From: Corallococcus sp. AS-1-6
GTDB lineage: Bacteria; Myxococcota; Myxococcia; Myxococcales; Myxococcaceae
Assembly: GCF_020037015.1 (NCBI RefSeq)
Contig: NZ_JAIQDE010000006.1
Span: forward strand, 302,676 to 366,675
Reading direction: 5' to 3'
Length of the DNA stretch: 64,000 bases
Part shown: in pieces, positions 33,380-42,611 of the stretch
How the letters are laid out: each line of letters starts with the position of its first letter
Position numbering within the stretch: position 1 is the stretch's first letter
Notes under the pieces: model-generated
Databases searched by the model: none
Told to the model about the DNA's origin: nothing
Seen by the model: only the letters and a program-made list of their open reading frames with translations
Translations under genes and position numbers: made by a program

Positions 33380-35187
33380 TTGGCGGCGTCCTCCCCCCGG
33401 GCTTCAAGGAGGTGCTCGCCCTGGTGGAGGAGCGCGCGGGGCTCGCCGCGCCCAGTTGCCTGGCCGCCGCGCTGGAAGGCATCCAGCGCGCCATGGCCCG
33501 CGCCGACCAGGACGACGTGGAGGTCTACCTGCGCGAGCTGTCGTTCGACAACGCGCTGCTGGACGACCTGCTCACCGAGCTCACCATCGGGGAGACGTAC
33601 TTCTTCCGCACGCACGAGCACTTCGACCACCTGCGCCGCGTGGTGCTGCCGGAGCTGCGCGAGCGCCAGGGGCCGGACCACCTGCTGCGCGCGTGGAGCG
33701 CGGCGTGCTCCTCCGGCGAGGAGCCCTACTCCATCGCCGCGCTGCTGATGGCCGAGGGCTGGGAGGACCACATGACGGTGCGCGCGACGGACGTGTCGCG
33801 CACCGCGCTCCAGCGCGCCCAGAAGGCCCGCTACACGGACTGGTCCCTGCGCGGCCCCTCCGCGGACCGCATGCGCCCCCACCTCAAGCAGGAGGGCCGC
33901 TACTACCTGCTGTCGCAGGACGTGAAGCGCCACGTGCAGTTGGGCTACCTCAACCTGGCGCTGGAGACGTGGCCCTCGGCGGAGAGCGGCCTGTGGCAGT
34001 TGGACGTCGTCTTCTGCCGCAACGTGCTCATCTACTTCAACCGCGCCACCATCGAGGGCGTGGCGCGCAGGCTCCATGCGTCGCTGAACGACGGCGGGTA
34101 CCTGTTCACGGGGCCGTCGGATCCGCCGCTCGGGGACTACGCGCCGTTCGAGCCCGTCCTCACGGAGTGGGGCGTGCTGTACCGCAGGCCCCTGGCCGGC
34201 TCGAACGCCGGGCACTTCGTGCCGCTCCAGCCCTTGGCGCCGCTGCGCGCGGATGGCACGCCCTTCACCGTGGGCCCGCCGGGCGCGGCCTCCGCCGGAC
34301 GTCCCGGAGCCGGTTCGTTCCCCGTCCCTGGCGCCTCCCCGTCGCCGGGGCTCCGGCCGTCCCTGGAGGGAGGCGTCGCGCCGGGAACGCCCGGCGGCGG
34401 TGCTCCTGCCTCGAGCCTCGGTCCTTCCGGCGGCGGTTCGCCCTCGTCGAGCCTCGGAACTTCGGGCGGCGGTGCTCCCGCTTCGGGTCTCAGGCCTTCC
34501 GGCGGCGGTGCGCCCTCGTCGGGCCTCGGAGCTGCGGGCGGCGGTGCTCCCGCTTCGGGTCTCGGGCCTCCCGGCGGCGGTGCGCCCTCGTCGGGCCTCG
34601 GAACTTCGGGCGGCGGTGCTCCCTCGGCGGGGACACCGGCGGGTCGCGCCGGCGAGGCCTCCACGTCCGGGACCCGCACCCGCTTCACGCTCAGCGTGGA
34701 GGCGTTGGAGGCCGTGCGGGCGGCGCTGGCCCGCGGCGACTGGCGCGAGGCCGCCCGGCGGGCCGGGGCCTGGTCGGCGGACCCGGAGGGCGCCCTGGCC
34801 GCGGTTCGTGCACTGGCCAACCTGGACCCGCGCGCGGCGCTGTTCGCCTGCGCGGAGGCCGCGGTTCGTCACCCACTGGTCGCCGGTCTGCGGTATCTGG
34901 AGGCCTTGCTGCTCCTGGGACAGGCGCGGCTGACCGACGCGGAGAAGTCCGCCCGGCAGGCGCTCTACCTGGAGCCGGGGCTCGCGGTGGGCCACCTGCT
35001 CCTGGGCCACGTGCTGCGCCGGCAGGACCAGGCCGCCGCCGCCGCCCGGGCCTACCGCGAGGCGGAAGGGCTGTGCCGGAAGCTGTCGCCAGAGGCGCTG
35101 GTGCCGCTGGCCGAAGGTGAGCGGGCCGGGGCGCTGGCGGACGTGGCCCGCGCGGAGTGGCGGCGCCTGGAGCGGACCGAAGTCTAA
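33376..35187 (+). CDS. CheR methyltransferase with repeat linker and C-terminal TPR (WspC-like)
   Basis: A 603-residue protein. Residues about 1-70 are the CheR N-terminal helical domain. Residues about 80-275 are the SAM methyltransferase: ETYFFR, AWSAACSSGEEPYSIAALL, ATDVSRTAL and LDVVFCRNVLIYFN, all classical. Residues 340-420 form a linker of six 12-residue Gly/Ala/Pro/Ser repeats. The C-terminal part (about 440-603) is TPR-like helices (ARGDWREAARRAGAW, AEKSARQALYLEPGLAVGHLLLGHVLRRQDQ). It methylates glutamates of the MCP. The start is TTG at 33376 overlapping the CheW stop (TTGA) with GGAG 5 bases upstream; no ATG fits. Confidence 0.88.
   Translation: MIGGVLPPGFKEVLALVEERAGLAAPSCLAAALEGIQRAMARADQDDVEVYLRELSFDNALLDDLLTELTIGETYFFRTHEHFDHLRRVVLPELRERQGPDHLLRAWSAACSSGEEPYSIAALLMAEGWEDHMTVRATDVSRTALQRAQKARYTDWSLRGPSADRMRPHLKQEGRYYLLSQDVKRHVQLGYLNLALETWPSAESGLWQLDVVFCRNVLIYFNRATIEGVARRLHASLNDGGYLFTGPSDPPLGDYAPFEPVLTEWGVLYRRPLAGSNAGHFVPLQPLAPLRADGTPFTVGPPGAASAGRPGAGSFPVPGASPSPGLRPSLEGGVAPGTPGGGAPASSLGPSGGGSPSSSLGTSGGGAPASGLRPSGGGAPSSGLGAAGGGAPASGLGPPGGGAPSSGLGTSGGGAPSAGTPAGRAGEASTSGTRTRFTLSVEALEAVRAALARGDWREAARRAGAWSADPEGALAAVRALANLDPRAALFACAEAAVRHPLVAGLRYLEALLLLGQARLTDAEKSARQALYLEPGLAVGHLLLGHVLRRQDQAAAAARAYREAEGLCRKLSPEALVPLAEGERAGALADVARAEWRRLERTEV
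34393..34632 (+). repeat. In-frame 36-bp tandem repeat (six units plus partial)
   Basis: Six consecutive 36-base units encode 12-residue repeats with consensus GGGAPxSxLGxS, followed by a partial GGGAPSAG. Units begin at 34393, 34429, 34465, 34501, 34537 and 34573. They keep the reading frame between CheR and TPR domains. Copy number should vary between strains. Confidence 0.9.
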
Positions 35188-35199
35188 AGAGGCGAGCGG

Positions 35200-35814
35200 A
35201 TGCCGAAGCGCGAGGGAAACATCGACTGGGACAAGGTCCGGGCCCGGCTGGAGGCGCTGGAGCGCGCCACCGAGGCGCGCGACGCCTTCACCGACGCGGC
35301 GGCCCTCGCCGCGCTCGACGCGCGCGCCCTCTCCCTGGCCCGCCCGCCGGAGCTGCCCGTGCTGCCCGGCAGCCAGCGGGAGATGGTGCGCTTCCGGGCC
35401 GCGGGCCAGGTGTATGCCCTGGAGTCGCGCTTCATCCTGGAGGTCCTGCGCGCACCGGAGCTCACCCTGCTGCCGGGCGCGCCGCCGCTGTTGCGCGGCC
35501 TGACGCTGCTGCGCGGCGAGGTGCTGCCCGTGGTGGAGCTGGCCCCGCTGTTCGGCCGGCCCGCCGCGCAGGGCACCGGCCCCGTGCTGGTGGTGGGCAC
35601 GGCCCGCGCGGAGCTGGGCCTGCGCACGGATGAGGTGGTGGAGGTGGCGGTGCTGACGGGCACGGAGCTGTTGCCCGCGCCCCCCTCCCTGGAAGAGGAA
35701 GCGGGCGCGCTGGTGTCCGGCGTCAGCCCCGACGGCACGCTCGTCCTGGAGGGAGAGGCCCTCCTCGCCGACGAGCGTCTCGTGTTCGAGCTTTCCGAAG
35801 AAGGAGTCGCATGA
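35200..35814 (+). CDS. CheW-domain protein with N-terminal extension (WspD-like)
   Basis: A 204-residue protein with about 60 extra N-terminal residues ([21 protein letters not shown], helical) before a CheW domain ([53 protein letters not shown]). WspD has the same layout. AGAGG precedes the ATG at 35200. It overlaps the MCP start by 4 bases (ATGA). Confidence 0.9.
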   Translation: MPKREGNIDWDKVRARLEALERATEARDAFTDAAALAALDARALSLARPPELPVLPGSQREMVRFRAAGQVYALESRFILEVLRAPELTLLPGAPPLLRGLTLLRGEVLPVVELAPLFGRPAAQGTGPVLVVGTARAELGLRTDEVVEVAVLTGTELLPAPPSLEEEAGALVSGVSPDGTLVLEGEALLADERLVFELSEEGVA

Positions 35815-37454
35815 GCATCGGGAATCGCATCGCGCTGGGCTTCGGGCTGTCCCTGCTGGTGCTGCTGATCATCGCCGGCGTGGCCTTCCAGGGCGCCCAG
35901 CAGCTCACCACCACCACTGAGGGCCTGCTGGAGGCCCACAACAACTACAAGCTGCTGCGCGAGGTGCGCGCGCTCGTCGTGGACGCGGAGACCGGCCAGC
36001 GCGGCTTCATCCTCACCGGGGATGACACCTACCTGCGCCCGTACCAGAACGCCCTGGCCGAGCTGCGCACGGACCTGGACGCCCTGCGCCCGGCGATGGC
36101 CCGCTACCCGGATCAGCGCGCGCGCTTCGCGAAGCTGGAGCCCCTGGTCCTGAACAAGCTGGACGAGTTGGCGGACACCATCCGCGTCCGCCGCGAGCAG
36201 GGCTTCGAGGCGGCCCAGGCCATCGTGAAGACCAACCGCGGCCAGAAGGAGATGGAGAGCATCCGGGAGATCATCTTCGAGATGCGCGACACGGAGGAGG
36301 AGCGCTGGAAGCAGTACTCCGACGCCGCCACCCAGGCCGCGCAGCGCAGCGTCTGGGTGCTGGCGCTGGGCACCCTGCTGGGCCTGGCCATCGTGGGCGT
36401 GGGCAGCTTCGTCATCACCCGCGGCATCACCGACCCCCTGCGCAAGCTCACCTTCGGCGCGGAGCAACTGGGCAAGGGCGACCTCACCCACCGCATCGAC
36501 GTGCGCGGCAAGGACGAGATGGCCGACCTGGCCGGCGCCTTCAATGGCATGGCGGAGCGGCGCCAGCAGGCGGAGGTGCAGTTGGCGAAGCAGGCCGAGC
36601 AGCGCGAGCACACGCTCAAGACCGTGGCGGAGTTCGTCAACCAACTGGCCGGCGCGTCCTCCGAGATCCTCGCCAGCACCACCGAGCAGGTGGCCGGCGC
36701 CCAGGAGCAGGGCACCGCCGTCACGGAGACGGTGAGCACCATCGAGGAGATCACCAAGACGTCGGAGGAGGCCGCCGGCCGCGCCCGCGCGGTGAGCGAG
36801 TCCGCCCGTCACTCCGAGGAGGTGGGCCGCTCCGGCCGCCGCGCCGTGGAGGAGGCCGTGTCCTCCATGGGCGCCGTGCGCGACCAGGTGGAGTCCATCG
36901 CGTCGCGCATCCTCGCCCTGGCCGAGCAGGCCCAGGCCATTGGCGACATCATCACCACCGTCAACGACATCTCCGAGCAGACGCACATGCTCGCGCTCAA
37001 CGCCTCCATTGAAGCGAGCCGCGCGGGCGAGCACGGCCGCGGCTTCGCCGTGGTCGCCTCCGAGGTGAAGGCCCTGGCGGACCAGTCCAAGAAGGCCACC
37101 GCGCAGGTGCGCCAGATCCTGGGGCAGATCCAGAAGGCCACCCACGGCGCGGTGATGACCACGGAGGAGGGCACCAAGAGCGTGTCCGCCGCCACGCGCG
37201 TCGTCACGGAGGCGGGCGCCACCATCCAGCAGTTGGCGGACCTGCTCACCCAGGCGTCGCTCACGGCCGCCCAAATCGCCGCGTCCGCCAACCAGCAGGC
37301 CACCGGCATCGGGCAGATCCGCCAGGCGATGCACGACGTGAACCAGGCCACGCAGCAGGGGCTCATCTCGTCGCGGCAGACGGAGCGCGCGATGCAGGAC
37401 ATCAACGCCATGGGCCAGAAGCTCAAGGGGCTGCTCGGGGAGTTCGGGCGCTAA
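35811..37454 (+). CDS. CHASE3-HAMP methyl-accepting chemotaxis protein (WspA-like)
   Basis: A 547-residue receptor. TM1 is about residues 7-30 ([20 protein letters not shown]). The extracytoplasmic part has CHASE3 features ([35 protein letters not shown]). TM2 is about 184-208, HAMP follows ([25 protein letters not shown]), then the signalling coil. Its tip ([46 protein letters not shown]) is near 385-430. It should sense a signal at the membrane and control CheA of the same operon. Confidence 0.93.
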   Translation: MSIGNRIALGFGLSLLVLLIIAGVAFQGAQQLTTTTEGLLEAHNNYKLLREVRALVVDAETGQRGFILTGDDTYLRPYQNALAELRTDLDALRPAMARYPDQRARFAKLEPLVLNKLDELADTIRVRREQGFEAAQAIVKTNRGQKEMESIREIIFEMRDTEEERWKQYSDAATQAAQRSVWVLALGTLLGLAIVGVGSFVITRGITDPLRKLTFGAEQLGKGDLTHRIDVRGKDEMADLAGAFNGMAERRQQAEVQLAKQAEQREHTLKTVAEFVNQLAGASSEILASTTEQVAGAQEQGTAVTETVSTIEEITKTSEEAAGRARAVSESARHSEEVGRSGRRAVEEAVSSMGAVRDQVESIASRILALAEQAQAIGDIITTVNDISEQTHMLALNASIEASRAGEHGRGFAVVASEVKALADQSKKATAQVRQILGQIQKATHGAVMTTEEGTKSVSAATRVVTEAGATIQQLADLLTQASLTAAQIAASANQQATGIGQIRQAMHDVNQATQQGLISSRQTERAMQDINAMGQKLKGLLGEFGR

Positions 37455-37457
37455 CCC

Positions 37458-39611
37458 ATGGATCGCGACAGGCTGGCGCAGGCGCTGCTGGACTCGTTCC
37501 TGGAGGAGCTGGAGGGGCACGTGGTGTCCCTCAACCGCGACCTGCTCGCGCTGGAGCAGGCCCCGGCGCGCGCGAAGGAGCTCATCCCCGGCATCCTGCG
37601 GACGCTGCACAGCGTGAAGGGCGCGTCACGCGCGGCCAGCGCCAGCATGGTGGAGAACGCCTGCCACCGCATGGAGGAGGTGCTGGAGCCGCTCATCCAC
37701 GGGCGCGCCGCCACGCCGGACCTCTTCGAGCTGTGCTTCGCCACCGTGGACGCGCTGGACGACGCGGGCCGCCGGCTGGCCTCGCGCCAGGAGCTGGCCG
37801 GCTCGCCGCTGGAGACGCTGCTGCCCCAGTTGGAGCAGGCCGCGCACGGCACGCCCTCCCGGCCCCCGCCGGCGCCCGCCCCGAAGCCGGAGCCCGCCGC
37901 CCCCGCCTCCGCGGAGAAGCCCGCGGAGGCCGAGCCGGAGCCCGCCCTCCCCTCGCAGGCCAGCGGCGAGACGCTGCCGGTGCGCGTGTCCGGGCAGAAG
38001 CTGGACGCGCTCCTGGGCCGCAGCGGTGAACTGCGCGTGGCGATGCTGCGCCTGGAGGGCCACGCCGAGTCCCTGGAGGCGCTGCGCGACGACGTGACGG
38101 GGCTGCGCGAGCGGGTGCGCGGCACACAGTCCGAGGCGACGCTGCGCCGCGTGGAGCTGGAGCTGGCGCGGGTGGCGCGCGTGCTGGCGCAGGACCGCCG
38201 CGCGCTGTTCCAGTCCTCCACCGGCCTGGATGATGAGGTGCGCCGCGCGCGCATGCTCCCCTTCGAGGAGGGCTGCACCGGCCTGGAGCGCGCCGCGCGC
38301 GACGTGGCGCACGGCCTGGGCCGGCGCGTGCGCATGGAGGTGCACGGCGGCGGGCTGGAGCTGGACCGCTCCCTGCTCCAGTCCCTGCGCGAGCCGCTGC
38401 TGCACCTGGTGCGCAACGCGGTGGCGCACGGCCTGGAGGCGCCGGAGGAGCGCGTGCGCCACGGCAAGCCGGAGGAGGGGCGCGTGGTGCTGTCCGCGCG
38501 GCTGCGCGGCAGCCGGGTGGAGGTGGCGGTGGAGGACGACGGGCGCGGCCTGGACCTGGAGTCCCTGCGCGAGCGCGCGCGGGCCCGGGGCCTGGAGGCG
38601 CCCGAGGACGACGAGGACGCGGCGCGGCTGGTGTTCCTGCCGGGCCTGTCCACCGCGGCGAAGGTGACGGCGGTGTCCGGCCGGGGCGTGGGCCTGGACG
38701 TGGTGCGCGCCCAGGTGGAGGCCCTGCGCGGCAGCGTGGAGGTGGCCTTCAAGGCGGGCCAGGGCACCCGCTTCACGCTGGACGTGCCCCTCACCCTGAG
38801 CACCCTGCGCGTGCTGCTGGTGTCCGTGGGCGGGCAGGTGCTGGCGCTCGCCAGCGAGGGCGTGGACCGGCTCCTGCGCCTGTCCCCCTCCGACGTGCGC
38901 GAGGTGGAGGGCCGCATGTCCTGGGTGACGCCGGAGGCGCTGGTGCCGCTGGCGTCGCTCGCGGGCGTGCTGGAGCTGCCCCCGGGGCCGCCCAGGGCGC
39001 GGCCCCCCGCGGTGGTGCTGTCCGCGGGCACCGCGCAGGCGGCGCTGGTGGTGGACGAGGTCATCGCGGAGCAGGAGGTGCTGGTGCGCTCGCTGGGCAG
39101 CCGCGTGAAGCGCGCCCGGCACGTGGCCGCCGCGGCGGTGCTCCCGGATGGGCGCATGGCGCTGCTGCTCAACCCCGCGTCGCTGGTGCGGGCCGCGGGG
39201 GGGCGCCCCTCCGCCCAGTTCTTCCCCACGCCCAAGGAGCAGGTGGCGCGCCGGCGCGTGGTGCTGGCGGACGACTCGCCCACGACGCGCATGCTGGAGC
39301 AGAGCATCCTGGAGGGCGCCGGCTACGAGGTCGTCGCGTGCGCGGACGGCGCGGAGGCGTGGGAGCGGCTCCAGGCGGGCGGCGCGGACGCCATGGTGAT
39401 GGACGTGGAGATGCCGCGCATGGACGGCTTCCAGGTGACGGAGGCCGTGCGCACCTCTCCACGCTTCGGGCGGGTGCCGGTGGTGCTCGTCACGTCGCGT
39501 GAGAAGCCCGAGGACAAGGCGCGCGGCCTGCAAGCCGGCGCGAGCGCTTACATCGTGAAGAGCGCGTTTGACCCCACGAGTCTGCTGGAGACCCTGAGGC
39601 GACTGCTATGA
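37458..39611 (+). CDS. cheA: Hybrid CheA histidine kinase with C-terminal receiver (WspE-like)
   Basis: A 717-residue CheA-REC. Hpt domain residues 1-105 has the phospho-His H51 (LHSVKGASR). No CheY-binding P2 domain is visible; a Pro/Glu-rich linker (about 130-175) takes its place. Dimerisation and ATPase follow: LVRNAVAHGLE (N box), VEDDGRGLDL (G1), GRGVGLDVV (G2). A CheW-like P5 domain lies at about 440-580. The receiver is about 595-717, with acceptor D649 (VMDVEMPRMDG). Its stop overlaps the cheB start (ATGA). No separate CheY or GGDEF output protein is encoded in the operon. Confidence 0.93.
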   Translation: MDRDRLAQALLDSFLEELEGHVVSLNRDLLALEQAPARAKELIPGILRTLHSVKGASRAASASMVENACHRMEEVLEPLIHGRAATPDLFELCFATVDALDDAGRRLASRQELAGSPLETLLPQLEQAAHGTPSRPPPAPAPKPEPAAPASAEKPAEAEPEPALPSQASGETLPVRVSGQKLDALLGRSGELRVAMLRLEGHAESLEALRDDVTGLRERVRGTQSEATLRRVELELARVARVLAQDRRALFQSSTGLDDEVRRARMLPFEEGCTGLERAARDVAHGLGRRVRMEVHGGGLELDRSLLQSLREPLLHLVRNAVAHGLEAPEERVRHGKPEEGRVVLSARLRGSRVEVAVEDDGRGLDLESLRERARARGLEAPEDDEDAARLVFLPGLSTAAKVTAVSGRGVGLDVVRAQVEALRGSVEVAFKAGQGTRFTLDVPLTLSTLRVLLVSVGGQVLALASEGVDRLLRLSPSDVREVEGRMSWVTPEALVPLASLAGVLELPPGPPRARPPAVVLSAGTAQAALVVDEVIAEQEVLVRSLGSRVKRARHVAAAAVLPDGRMALLLNPASLVRAAGGRPSAQFFPTPKEQVARRRVVLADDSPTTRMLEQSILEGAGYEVVACADGAEAWERLQAGGADAMVMDVEMPRMDGFQVTEAVRTSPRFGRVPVVLVTSREKPEDKARGLQAGASAYIVKSAFDPTSLLETLRRLL

Positions 39612-40675
39612 AGACCGAACCGTTGCGCATCCTGGTGGCCGAGGACTCGCCCACCGCCCGACGGCTGCTGGTGGAGATCCTCCGCACCGACCCGGCGCTC
39701 ACCGTGGTGGGCGAGGCCCGGGACGGCCTGGAGGCGGTGGAGCTGTGCCAGCGGCTGCAGCCCGCGCTGGTGACGATGGACATCCAGATGCCGCGCATGG
39801 ACGGCCTGGACGCCACCCGCCGCATCATGACGGAGGTGCCCACGCCGGTGGTGGTGGTGTCCACGCTGGTGGAGCGTGACATCCAGACGTCCATGGCCGC
39901 GCTGAGGGCCGGGGCGCTGGCGGTGCTCCAGAAGCCGGTGGGCCCGGAGTCGCCGGACTTCGAGGCGGACAGCCGCCGCCTGCGCGACACGCTCAAGGCC
40001 ATGGCCCAGGTGAAGGTGGTGCGCCGCTGGCCGGACCGCGCCGCCACGCCGCAGCCCCCGCAGGAGTCCACGCCCACGCCCGGCGCCCGCCCGCCCGCCG
40101 TGCTGGCGATGGCCGCGTCCACCGGAGGCCCCGCCGCGCTCCACCGCATCCTGTCCGACCTGGGCGGCAGGGACACGCCCCCGCCCCCCATCCTGCTGGT
40201 GCAGCACATCGCGCTGGGCTTCGGCTCCGGCCTGGCCACGTGGCTGGGCACGGCCACGAAGCTGCGCGTGAAGGTGGCCGAGGACGGCGAGCCCCTCACC
40301 GCCGGCACCGTGTACCTGGCCCCGGACGACAAGCACCTGGGCGTCACCATGGACCAGCGCGCGCAGGTGTCCGGCGCCGCGCCCATCCAGGGCTTCCGGC
40401 CGTCCGCCAACTGGCTCTTCCGCTCCGTGGCCCGCGCCTACGGGCAGACGGCCCTGGCGGTGGTGCTCACCGGCATGGGCCAGGACGGCCTGGACGGCAT
40501 CCGGGACCTGCACCAGGCGGGCGGGCGGGTCATTGCCCAGGACGAGGCGACGTCCGTCGTCTACGGCATGCCCGCCGTGGTCGTGGGCGCCAACCTGGCG
40601 CACGAGGTCCTGCCGCTCGGGCAGATCGCCCGCAGGCTGCTGGCGCTGCTCCAGCCTGGGGGGCGGCTGGGCTGA
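39608..40675 (+). CDS. cheB: CheB protein-glutamate methylesterase (WspF-like)
   Basis: A 355-residue REC-CheB. The receiver acceptor is D58 (VTMDIQMPRMDG). The methylesterase triad is S171 (AASTGGP), H200 (LVQHIALGF) and D293 (GMGQDGLDG). It demethylates or deamidates the MCP and is activated by phosphorylation from CheA. Last gene of the first chemosensory operon. Confidence 0.95.
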   Translation: MKTEPLRILVAEDSPTARRLLVEILRTDPALTVVGEARDGLEAVELCQRLQPALVTMDIQMPRMDGLDATRRIMTEVPTPVVVVSTLVERDIQTSMAALRAGALAVLQKPVGPESPDFEADSRRLRDTLKAMAQVKVVRRWPDRAATPQPPQESTPTPGARPPAVLAMAASTGGPAALHRILSDLGGRDTPPPPILLVQHIALGFGSGLATWLGTATKLRVKVAEDGEPLTAGTVYLAPDDKHLGVTMDQRAQVSGAAPIQGFRPSANWLFRSVARAYGQTALAVVLTGMGQDGLDGIRDLHQAGGRVIAQDEATSVVYGMPAVVVGANLAHEVLPLGQIARRLLALLQPGGRLG

Positions 40676-40787
40676 AGTGTTGGTTGAGTGAAATTGATTC
40701 GTCGGAGTTCGTGGCCGGAATGGCGGCCCTGGCACGGAGTGTCAATATCGGGTCCAATCGGGGTCTCCCCACGCCCCCCTCCTCCCG

Positions 40788-42515
40788 ATGAGCGCTCCCA
40801 CGACCGGCCTGGCCTACGAAGCGGTGTTCGCCGCCATCCCCGACCCCGCCTACCTGCTGGATGGAACAGGCCGGCTGGTGTCGTGCAGCGCGGCGGGCGC
40901 CCGCGCGCTCGGCCTGGAGGCGGGCGCGGTTCCGGGACGGCACTGGAGCGAGCTGGGGCTGCCGCAGGAGGCGCTGGCCGCGCTGGAGACCGCGCGCGTG
41001 CGCGTGGTGACGCTGCGCGAGTCCACCACCGTGGAGGCGCCCTGGCCGGGAGCGCAGGGCCTGCACCGGCACGCGCTGGTGCTCACGCCGCTGGGCGCGG
41101 ACGCGGAGGCGTCCCCGGCGGTGCTGGTGACGGCGCGGGCGCTCACGGAGGCCGAGGCCGTCTACTCACGCGCGCTGGAGCTGGAGCAGGCCGCGAGAGC
41201 GGAGGTGGAGACCGCCGAGCGCCGCCGCTCCTTCCTGTACCAGGCGATGACGACGCTGTTCACGCACCCGCCGGATCCGCAGGGCATGTACACGCTGCTC
41301 GCGCACCTGGCGGTGCCGGACCTGGCGGACTGGTGCCTGGTGGACGCGCTGGAGCAGGGCTCGTGGGTGGGCCGCGCGGCGGTGGCGTGCCTGGACCCGA
41401 CGCAGCAGGAGCGCGCCCGGGGCCTGCCCATGCGCATGGAGGTCCGCGAGGACGCGCCCGTGGGCCTGCTGCGCGTGCTGCGCACGGGCGAGCCGGAGCT
41501 GGTGCCGGCGGTGACGGAGTCGCTGCTGCGCGCGGCGGCGGCGGAGCCCGCGCACCCGGCGATGCTCCAGGCGCTGCAGGCCCGCTCGTACATGATCATC
41601 CCGCTGCGCGCGCGCGGCCACACGCTGGGCGCGGTGACGTTCGTGAGCTCCGGCTCCGGCCGCCGCTACGGCCCGGACGACCTGGCGCTGGCGGAGGACC
41701 TGTGCCTGCGCGCCAGCCTGGCCATCGACAACGCGCGGCTGGTGGGTGAGTCCCGCCGGGCGGCCCGCGCGCGCGAGGACCTGCTCGCGGTGGTGTCGCA
41801 CGACCTGAAGAACCCGCTGGGCGTGGTGCAGTTGGGCGCGGCGCTACTCCTGCGCGGCACGGCGGGCAAGCCGGGCGGCGAGGCGGTGGCCAAGCAGGCC
41901 ACGCGCATCAACGACGCGGCGGAGCGCATGTCGCGGCTCATCTCCGACCTGCTGGACTGGGGCCGCCTGGAGGCGGGCCACCTGCCGCTGGAGCTGGGCG
42001 AGCACACCGCCGTGGCGCTGGCCACCGAGGCGCTGGAGGCCATCCGGCCGCTGGCGGAGGCCAAGGGGCTGCACCTGGAGGCGGACCTGCCCACGGAGGG
42101 CCTGCGCGTGAAGTGCGACCGCAGCCGCGTGCTCCAGGTGATGGGCAACCTCCTGGGCAACGCCGTGAAGTTCACCCCGCCGGGCGGCACGCTGGCGGTG
42201 AAGGCGGTCATGCGCGGCGGCGAGGTGTCCTTCGACGTGCGCGACACGGGCAATGGCATCGCGCCGGACGCGCTGCCGCACATCTTCGACCGCTACTGGC
42301 AGGCGCGCGACGCGGCCGCCCGGGGCACCGGCCTGGGGCTCGCCATCGCCAAGGGCCTGGTGGAGGCGCACGGCGGCTCCATCCGCGCGGAGAGCATCCT
42401 GGGCACCGGCAGCGTCTTCACCTTCACCCTGCCCGTGGCCCACGTGGGCGTGCCCGTCGCCGTTCCCCAGCAGGCCGGCGGCATGTCGCGTCCGCGCGAC
42501 CCCTACGAGCACTGA
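40788..42515 (+). CDS. PAS-GAF sensor histidine kinase
   Basis: A 575-residue cytoplasmic kinase. A PAS-like domain (about 8-125), a GAF domain (about 160-310, ERRRSFLYQAMTTLFTHPPDPQGM to LALAEDLCLRASLAIDNARLVGE), then HisKA with H338 (VVSHDLKNPLG) and HATPase (NLLGNAVKFTPPGGT, DTGNGIAPDALPHIFDRYW, GTGLGLAIAKGLVEAHGG). No membrane segment or receiver. It follows the che operon after 112 bases, so its promoter may be its own. No partner response regulator is next to it; the next two genes are transporters. Confidence 0.92.
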   Translation: MSAPTTGLAYEAVFAAIPDPAYLLDGTGRLVSCSAAGARALGLEAGAVPGRHWSELGLPQEALAALETARVRVVTLRESTTVEAPWPGAQGLHRHALVLTPLGADAEASPAVLVTARALTEAEAVYSRALELEQAARAEVETAERRRSFLYQAMTTLFTHPPDPQGMYTLLAHLAVPDLADWCLVDALEQGSWVGRAAVACLDPTQQERARGLPMRMEVREDAPVGLLRVLRTGEPELVPAVTESLLRAAAAEPAHPAMLQALQARSYMIIPLRARGHTLGAVTFVSSGSGRRYGPDDLALAEDLCLRASLAIDNARLVGESRRAARAREDLLAVVSHDLKNPLGVVQLGAALLLRGTAGKPGGEAVAKQATRINDAAERMSRLISDLLDWGRLEAGHLPLELGEHTAVALATEALEAIRPLAEAKGLHLEADLPTEGLRVKCDRSRVLQVMGNLLGNAVKFTPPGGTLAVKAVMRGGEVSFDVRDTGNGIAPDALPHIFDRYWQARDAAARGTGLGLAIAKGLVEAHGGSIRAESILGTGSVFTFTLPVAHVGVPVAVPQQAGGMSRPRDPYEH

Positions 42516-42611
42516 CGCCGCGCGGCCCGCGTCCGAGGGCGCCCGGGCAGGCCCGGGCCGCATCCCACGCCTGTTGCCGAGGTGGCCTTCAGCGTGCCAT
42601 GCAGGCGCCTT

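Noticed and set aside
34137..34820. Long minus-strand frame with Pro/Glu-rich repeats opposite the CheR linker
   Set aside because: It is the antisense reading of the 36-bp coding repeats and the flanking CheR/TPR codons. It has no ribosome binding site, and the plus-strand frame has clear domains on both sides.
40729..40746. CTGGCACG element before the PAS-GAF kinase gene, like a sigma-54 -24 box
   Set aside because: The -24 half is perfect, but the bases expected to be GC at -12 are CA, so the pair does not fit sigma-54.
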